Shown in pieces: positions 40,101 through 43,920 of a stretch of DNA of 43,920 nt (its first letter is position 1; each line of letters starts with the position of its first letter). The DNA comes from Candidatus Liptonbacteria bacterium. GTDB lineage: Bacteria; Patescibacteriota; Minisyncoccia; UBA6257; 2-01-FULL-56-20. The position numbers were made by a program, and so were the translations under genes. The stretch is from contig JACQKT010000014.1 of NCBI GenBank assembly GCA_016204355.1, forward strand, positions 1-43,920, in the 5' to 3' direction. The notes beneath the pieces were generated by a model, which was not told where the DNA came from, ran no database searches, and saw only the letters and a program-made list of their open reading frames with translations.

Positions 40101-43100
40101 TCGCTCTTGAGATCCATTTTTTCGAGAATCTTTCTTATCGCTTCCGCGCCGCTGGCAGCAATAAAAACGTTCCCGAACCTTCTGCTCAGTCTGAAATATT
40201 CCGATTCGCTGAGAACGAGTCCCGGCCTGAGATTGAGAAGGGTCGATTTTATCTGACTGGCCGCGTATTCCAGCTCATCGGAGGCTTTCTTGACGACTTT
40301 TTTGGTGTTTCCGGTTCTGACTGTTTTTATTTTTCCTTTAAGTTCACGCTCGATTTCCTCCAGTGCCGCTTTTCGGTTTCCTTCGTCAACCTCAGTGACA
40401 ACGTAATCGACGTAATAAATGACGCGCTCGAGTTTCGAAGAAGGAACGTCGAGCATCAGGCTTAGTCTTGAAGGTATGGCTTTGAAAAACCATATATGCG
40501 CAACCGGTGCCGCCAAATTTATATGCCCGAGCCTTTCGCGTCTCACGGAAGCCCTGGTTACTTCTACGCCGCATCTGTCGCAAACAACGCCCTTATATCT
40601 TATTCTTCTGTATTTGCCGCAATAACATTCGTAATCCTTGACCGGACCGAATATGCGCTCCGAAAAAAGACCGTCTTTCTCCGGGCGCTGAGTCCGATAG
40701 TTTATCGTTTCGGGTTTTATCACTTCTCCGTGTGACCACTTGTTTACTATGTCCTCGGGCGAAGCGGGACTTATTTTCAGCGCCTTGAAATCATCTCTGT
40801 GGCTCGCCTCGGATTCATAAATGGGCTCGATATTCATTGAAAGAGCTTTCAGTTCGCTTACAAGGACATTGAACGTAGCAGGAATGTTTGGTTCCTTTAT
40901 CTGTTCGCCGCGTATTATAGACTCGTAAGCAGCCGAACGCCCCATGACGTCGTCGGATTTGATGGTCAGCATTTCCTGCAAAACATGGCGCGCGCCGTAG
41001 CCTTCCAACGCCCAGACTTCCATCTCTCCGAATCTTTGTCCTCCGAATTGAGCTTTTCCTCCGAGCGGTTGCTGGGTAATCAGCGAGTAAGGGCCTATCG
41101 AACGCATATGCACTTTGTCTTCAACAAGGTGATTGAGTTTCATCATGTAAATTGTTCCTACAGTAACCTTTTGGTCGAAAGACTCTCCCGTTTGCCCGTT
41201 GTAAAGAACCATTTTCCCGTCCTCGGGCAAATTGGCTTTTTTGAGTTCCGCCCTTATTTCCTCTTCGTTGGCCGAATCCAGTCCCGGAGTAACGGCGCGA
41301 TAGCCCTGCTCGGAGGCGGCCCAGCCGAGGTGCGTTTCCAAAATTTGTCCGAGATTCATACGCGAAACCACGCCCAAAGGATTCAAAATTATGTCCACGG
41401 GCGTTCCGTCTTCGAGATAAGGCATATCCTCAACCGGCCTCACCTGCGAAATCACGCCTTTGTTCCCATGCCGTCCCGCCAGCTTGTCGCCAGCCTGGAC
41501 TTTCCTGAGATGCGCTACCTCGACCTGAATTCGTTTGATAACTCCTACCTCCAATTTGTCTCCTTGGTCACGGGAAAATATTTTTACGCCGACAACGCGG
41601 CCGCGTTTGCCGTGAGGCATTGTGAGCGAAGTATCTTTAACGTCGCGAGCTTTTTCTCCGAAAATCGCGCGGAGTAATCTTTCTTCGGCGGTCAGCTCCG
41701 TTTCTCCTTTCGGAGATATCTTGCCCACGAGAATGTCTCCGGCTTTAACTTCGGCGCCCATACGCACTATTCCTTCCTCATCCAAGTTTTTCAGTTTTTC
41801 TTCTGCTACGTTAGGAAGGTCCGGCGTTGTTATTTCCGGACCGAGTTTGGTGTCACGGACGTCGCAATAAAAATCTTCAATATGTATGGAAGTAAAAAGA
41901 TCGTCGCGAGCAACGCGTTCTGATATTATTATCGCGTCTTCGAAGTTCGCGCCTTCCCATGACATGAAGGCAACTTTCAGATTTTGTCCGAGAGCAAGAA
42001 TTCCGTCTTCCGTCGACGGCCCGTCTATCAAAACTTCTCCTTTTTTAACCGCCTGCCCTTGCGAAACAAGAGGTTTTTGGGAAATGCACGTATATTGGTT
42101 AGAACGCTTGAATTTCGTAAGAGTGTGGACTTTCTTTTCTTTGCCGTATTGCACGGTAACCGAACCGGCGTCAACCGCCACTATTTTCCCGTCTGCTTCC
42201 GCGCGCACAACGTATCCGGAATCGCCGGCGGATTTTTCTTCCTGTCCGGTCATCACGTGCGGTGCCTTCGGCTTTATAGAGGGAACGGCCTGCCTTTGCA
42301 TATTCGAGCCCATCAGCGCGCGGGAGGCGTCCGTGTGCTGCAAAAACGGGATAAGCGAGGCGGCTATACTTACGAATTGATGTGGAGAAACTTCTATCAA
42401 GTCAATCTCTTCGGCAGGATAAGTTCCAACCTCTCCGCTGAATCTCGCTTCCAAAACGTCGCCGGAAAGTCTGTCTCCTTCCGTGCGCGGAACAGCCGAG
42501 TGAACTATCTTGTGTTTTTCCTCTTCAAGCGCGTCCAGCCAGACTATTTCATGGGTAACTTTTCCGTTTTTCACTTTGGCATAAGGCGTCACCAAAAACC
42601 CGAAATCGTTCACACGCGCGAATCCGGAAAGATAGTTTATCAAACCGATGTTGGTCCCTTCCGGAGTAAGTATCGGGCATATTCTCCCATAATACGAATG
42701 ATGAACGTCACGGACTTCGAAGCTTGCATGTTCTCTCCTTAGTCCTCCCGGACCGAGGGCGGAAAGGCGTCTCTTGTGCTCGAGTTCGGCCAAAGGATTC
42801 ACCTGGTCCATGAATTGCGAAAGCTGCGAAGAAGCGAAGAATTCCTTAACTACCGCGTTGATGGGACGGAAGTTTATAAGCTGGGCGGGAGTAAGAGAAT
42901 CCTTGTCGAGAGTGGACATTCTGTCCTGGATAATTCTTCTCAGGCGGGCCAAGCCGACGCGAAGACGTCCCTGGAGGAGCTCTCCGACAGACTTGAGCCG
43001 CCGATTGCCGAGATGGTCTATATCGTCGGGCTTTGCCGCTGGATCGTTGTTCAATTTTATAATTTCCCTGACGATGGAGATAAGATCATCAAGCTTAAGA

Positions 43101-43920
43101 AGGCGTTCTTCCTCTTTTTTCTTGTTAACTACCGCAAGCCGCTGGTTGAGCTTGAATCTCCCTACCGGCGAAAGGTCGTAACGTTCGAAGCGCTGAAATA
43201 TGGAATCCACAAGGTTCTTTGCCGTAGCAGGCGTTGCGGGATCTCCCGGCCTCAAACGGCGGTATATTTCGACATAAGATTCGTCGATGTTCTTGGCGAC
43301 ATCTTTTTTCAGAGTGGCGTCCATGTACCGGATGGAACCTTTGTCTATGTCCTGGAATCTCGACTTCAATTCTTCTTCCGACGCTCCGAAAACTCTCAAA
43401 AGGTCCGTCACCGGAACTTTCCTGTTCCTGTCTATTTTTACACCTATCACTCCGTCGGGATCGGTTTCGAACTCGAGCCACGCTCCGCGGTTCGGTATGA
43501 CTTTGGCTCCGAACAACTGGCGGTCGTGCCAAACCGACGAAGTAAAATAAACACCCGACGATCTTATCAATTGCGAAACAACAACTCTTTCAACACCGTT
43601 TATTATAAAAGTTCCTCTGTCGGTCATGGCGGGAAAATCGCCGAAATATATTTCTTGCGAATTGGGCTGTCCCGCTTTCTTGTTTTCTAGCCTTACTTTT
43701 ATATAAAGAGGTATTTCGTATGTTCCGTCTTTATAAATGACTGTTGCTTCGTCGGCTTTCGGTTTTTCAAAACGAAAATCCTCGAAATAAAGTTCGAGTT
43801 CTTTTCCGGTGTGATCGCGTATCGGAGAAACCTCTTCGAGAAGTTCCCGCATCCCCTCCTTCAAAAACCACTGATATGATTTTATTTGTATTTCATTAAG
43901 ATCTGAAGGAACTCCTATCG
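37151..43920 (-). CDS. rpoBC: Fused RNA polymerase beta-beta' subunit (RpoB-RpoC), 5' end beyond the window
   Basis: One uninterrupted frame of more than 2250 codons encodes RpoB followed by RpoC. Coding continues to the window edge (the last residues on that side read [19 protein letters not shown], as in RpoB about 20-40), so the true start is outside. RpoB parts: the rifampicin region [20 protein letters not shown] (42790-42850), [14 protein letters not shown] and the catalytic [10 protein letters not shown] (about 41470). The RpoB end [12 protein letters not shown] is followed after about six residues by the RpoC start DDFKALKIS near 40795. RpoC parts: zinc site 1 [20 protein letters not shown] (about 40570-40630), the catalytic NADFDGD (about 39300), and zinc site 2 (38330-38345 and 38090-38130). 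Nothing suggests a lost domain. rpsF follows by 38 bp. Confidence 0.93.
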   Translation of the reverse strand, partial: IGVPSDLNEIQIKSYQWFLKEGMRELLEEVSPIRDHTGKELELYFEDFRFEKPKADEATVIYKDGTYEIPLYIKVRLENKKAGQPNSQEIYFGDFPAMTDRGTFIINGVERVVVSQLIRSSGVYFTSSVWHDRQLFGAKVIPNRGAWLEFETDPDGVIGVKIDRNRKVPVTDLLRVFGASEEELKSRFQDIDKGSIRYMDATLKKDVAKNIDESYVEIYRRLRPGDPATPATAKNLVDSIFQRFERYDLSPVGRFKLNQRLAVVNKKKEEERLLKLDDLISIVREIIKLNNDPAAKPDDIDHLGNRRLKSVGELLQGRLRVGLARLRRIIQDRMSTLDKDSLTPAQLINFRPINAVVKEFFASSQLSQFMDQVNPLAELEHKRRLSALGPGGLRREHASFEVRDVHHSYYGRICPILTPEGTNIGLINYLSGFARVNDFGFLVTPYAKVKNGKVTHEIVWLDALEEEKHKIVHSAVPRTEGDRLSGDVLEARFSGEVGTYPAEEIDLIEVSPHQFVSIAASLIPFLQHTDASRALMGSNMQRQAVPSIKPKAPHVMTGQEEKSAGDSGYVVRAEADGKIVAVDAGSVTVQYGKEKKVHTLTKFKRSNQYTCISQKPLVSQGQAVKKGEVLIDGPSTEDGILALGQNLKVAFMSWEGANFEDAIIISERVARDDLFTSIHIEDFYCDVRDTKLGPEITTPDLPNVAEEKLKNLDEEGIVRMGAEVKAGDILVGKISPKGETELTAEERLLRAIFGEKARDVKDTSLTMPHGKRGRVVGVKIFSRDQGDKLEVGVIKRIQVEVAHLRKVQAGDKLAGRHGNKGVISQVRPVEDMPYLEDGTPVDIILNPLGVVSRMNLGQILETHLGWAASEQGYRAVTPGLDSANEEEIRAELKKANLPEDGKMVLYNGQTGESFDQKVTVGTIYMMKLNHLVEDKVHMRSIGPYSLITQQPLGGKAQFGGQRFGEMEVWALEGYGARHVLQEMLTIKSDDVMGRSAAYESIIRGEQIKEPNIPATFNVLVSELKALSMNIEPIYESEASHRDDFKALKISPASPEDIVNKWSHGEVIKPETINYRTQRPEKDGLFSERIFGPVKDYECYCGKYRRIRYKGVVCDRCGVEVTRASVRRERLGHINLAAPVAHIWFFKAIPSRLSLMLDVPSSKLERVIYYVDYVVTEVDEGNRKAALEEIERELKGKIKTVRTGNTKKVVKKASDELEYAASQIKSTLLNLRPGLVLSESEYFRLSRRFGNVFIAASGAEAIRKILEKMDLKSEIQKMEKETGSPKQSGPAENKALRRLKLFRSMFKNGIRPEWLILTALPVLPPDLRPMVALDGGRYATSDLNDLYRRVINRNNRLKRLMEIKAPEVIIKNEKRMLQESVDALIDNSTRFGTQQMSAQRRPLRSLADMLKGKQGRFRQNLLGKRVDYSGRSVIVVGPNLDLDECGLPKKMALELFRPFVIHEIIKRGMAHTIRNANRLIEQAGDEIYAILEEIIKDRRVLLNRAPTLHRLGIQAFKPLLIEGLAIQIPPLVCVAFNADFDGDQMAVHLPLSDQAQKEAAEIMSANHNILKPATGDLVALPTNDVVLGIYYLTRIDENGKGKDKAFESLEEGLIAYENGFVSLHAPIRMGSEKTTLGRAIFNGILGEVPENFKAKDTFNKRKLSKFIESLVVHLGLEKATEILVRVKDLGFKMATRSGITWAMADLVIPKEKKGIIKNAEDQIAVIREQYIQGLLTDAERKARVISVWENAKTEVTKYVTSTFEKGNPIHQIIDSGSRGSWAQPIQMMGMKGLVQNPQGETLELPIKSSFKEGFSVLEYFISTRGARKGMTDTALKTAQAGYLTRRLVDVSQELTIKDDDCRTTEGIEVFLKDAKDIGQSVETLLFSRTAAEDIKSGKKIIVRAGNIIEKSDAALIQESKIESVKIRSPISCKTLYGFCRRCYGLDLSKNEPIKTGEAVGIIAAQSIGEPGTQLTLRTFHVGGVAGLDITHGLPRVEELFEARPPKGKAILSSADGKVEKIEQKGALKIITIGVKEKRETKKKKANKKTMEYSVPRAALLFVEVGDDVVAGQQLSEGHIDLQELLEYKGSKEVVRYIINEVQKIYSAEGASINNKHIEVMVRQMFSRLRIKETGDAQELVVGEVIDKSKFLEINRELKRKGKQPARAQQLLLGITRVALSTESFLSAASFQDTARVLVQASLEGRVDSLRGLKENVIIGRLVPTGGKREKEERTYAEGVSPLSSQKTEQNKEAAGN

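Noticed and set aside
40500-40640. Assembly error or frameshift joining rpoB and rpoC
   Set aside because: The joined region keeps conserved RpoB and RpoC residues to within a few codons of each side and no intergenic remnant is visible; raw reads are still needed to exclude it fully.
40800-40845. Internal start codon for a separate RpoC (ATG of MNIEPIYES)
   Set aside because: This Met lies inside the conserved RpoB C-terminus, has no ribosome-binding site, and no stop codon ends RpoB before it.

Overview
This window looks like a chromosomal segment of a Candidate Phyla Radiation (Patescibacteria) bacterium, most likely of the Parcubacteria group. The reasons are: an alanyl-tRNA synthetase that ends right after its editing domain; an elongation factor P whose loop reads MQQRK instead of PGKGQ; an adenylate kinase of the divergent SGSPRT type; baseplate-J-like and lamin-tail surface proteins; a class II (B12-dependent) ribonucleotide reductase; tRNA genes without an encoded CCA; and an almost complete lack of Shine-Dalgarno sequences, with several -10 boxes only a few bases from the start codon. 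UGA is used as a stop, so this is not a UGA-recoded lineage. These are inferences from gene content; no rRNA or phylogenetic marker search was run.

Layout. 1-3.6 kb (minus): tRNA-Asn, a diguanylate cyclase and nrdJ with a structured leader. 4.0-5.6 kb (plus): a secreted protein with two lamin-tail domains. 5.6-8.9 kb (minus): efp, khpA, rpsP, tRNA-Trp, rpmG, tRNA-Thr(GGT), an HTH plus LAGLIDADG-like protein with a palindromic promoter element, a Nudix hydrolase and tRNA-Thr(TGT). 9.0-12.2 kb (plus): dnaE. 12.3-16.9 kb (minus): a HIGH-family nucleotidyltransferase, lysS, greA, a family 2 glycosyltransferase, map and adk. 17.0-23.7 kb (minus): a compact nine-gene cluster, VKOR / small membrane protein / DUF1573 / CcdA / helical protein / thioredoxin / Cys-His protein / DUF5676 / copper ATPase. 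23.7-31.4 kb (minus): baseplate-J-like protein, FtsA/PilM-like protein, alaS, rpoD and dnaG. 31.5-35.0 kb (plus): a Zn/Mn-type ABC transporter (ATPase and permease only) and a GT-C membrane glycosyltransferase. 35.3-43.9 kb (minus): PAP2 phosphatase, rpsR, ssb, rpsF and a single reading frame that encodes RpoB fused to RpoC and runs off the right edge.

How the genes work together. Most of the window is core information processing (replication: dnaE, dnaG, ssb, nrdJ; transcription: rpoBC, rpoD, greA; translation: lysS, alaS, efp, ribosomal proteins, map, tRNAs). The accessory part is envelope-directed. The 17-23.7 kb cluster appears to couple oxidation of envelope thiols (VKOR with a separate thioredoxin partner), electron transfer across the membrane (CcdA) and copper export (a CPH-type ATPase), together with several unassigned Cys-rich or membrane proteins.

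The strongest items for a second look are the continuous RpoB-RpoC fusion, the copper/disulfide cluster, the HTH-LAGLIDADG gene with its 11-bp inverted repeat spanning the promoter and its stop codon inside a tRNA gene, two divergent gene pairs whose -35 boxes abut, and short palindromic or GC-AAT repeats, one of which is inserted in frame in the thioredoxin gene.
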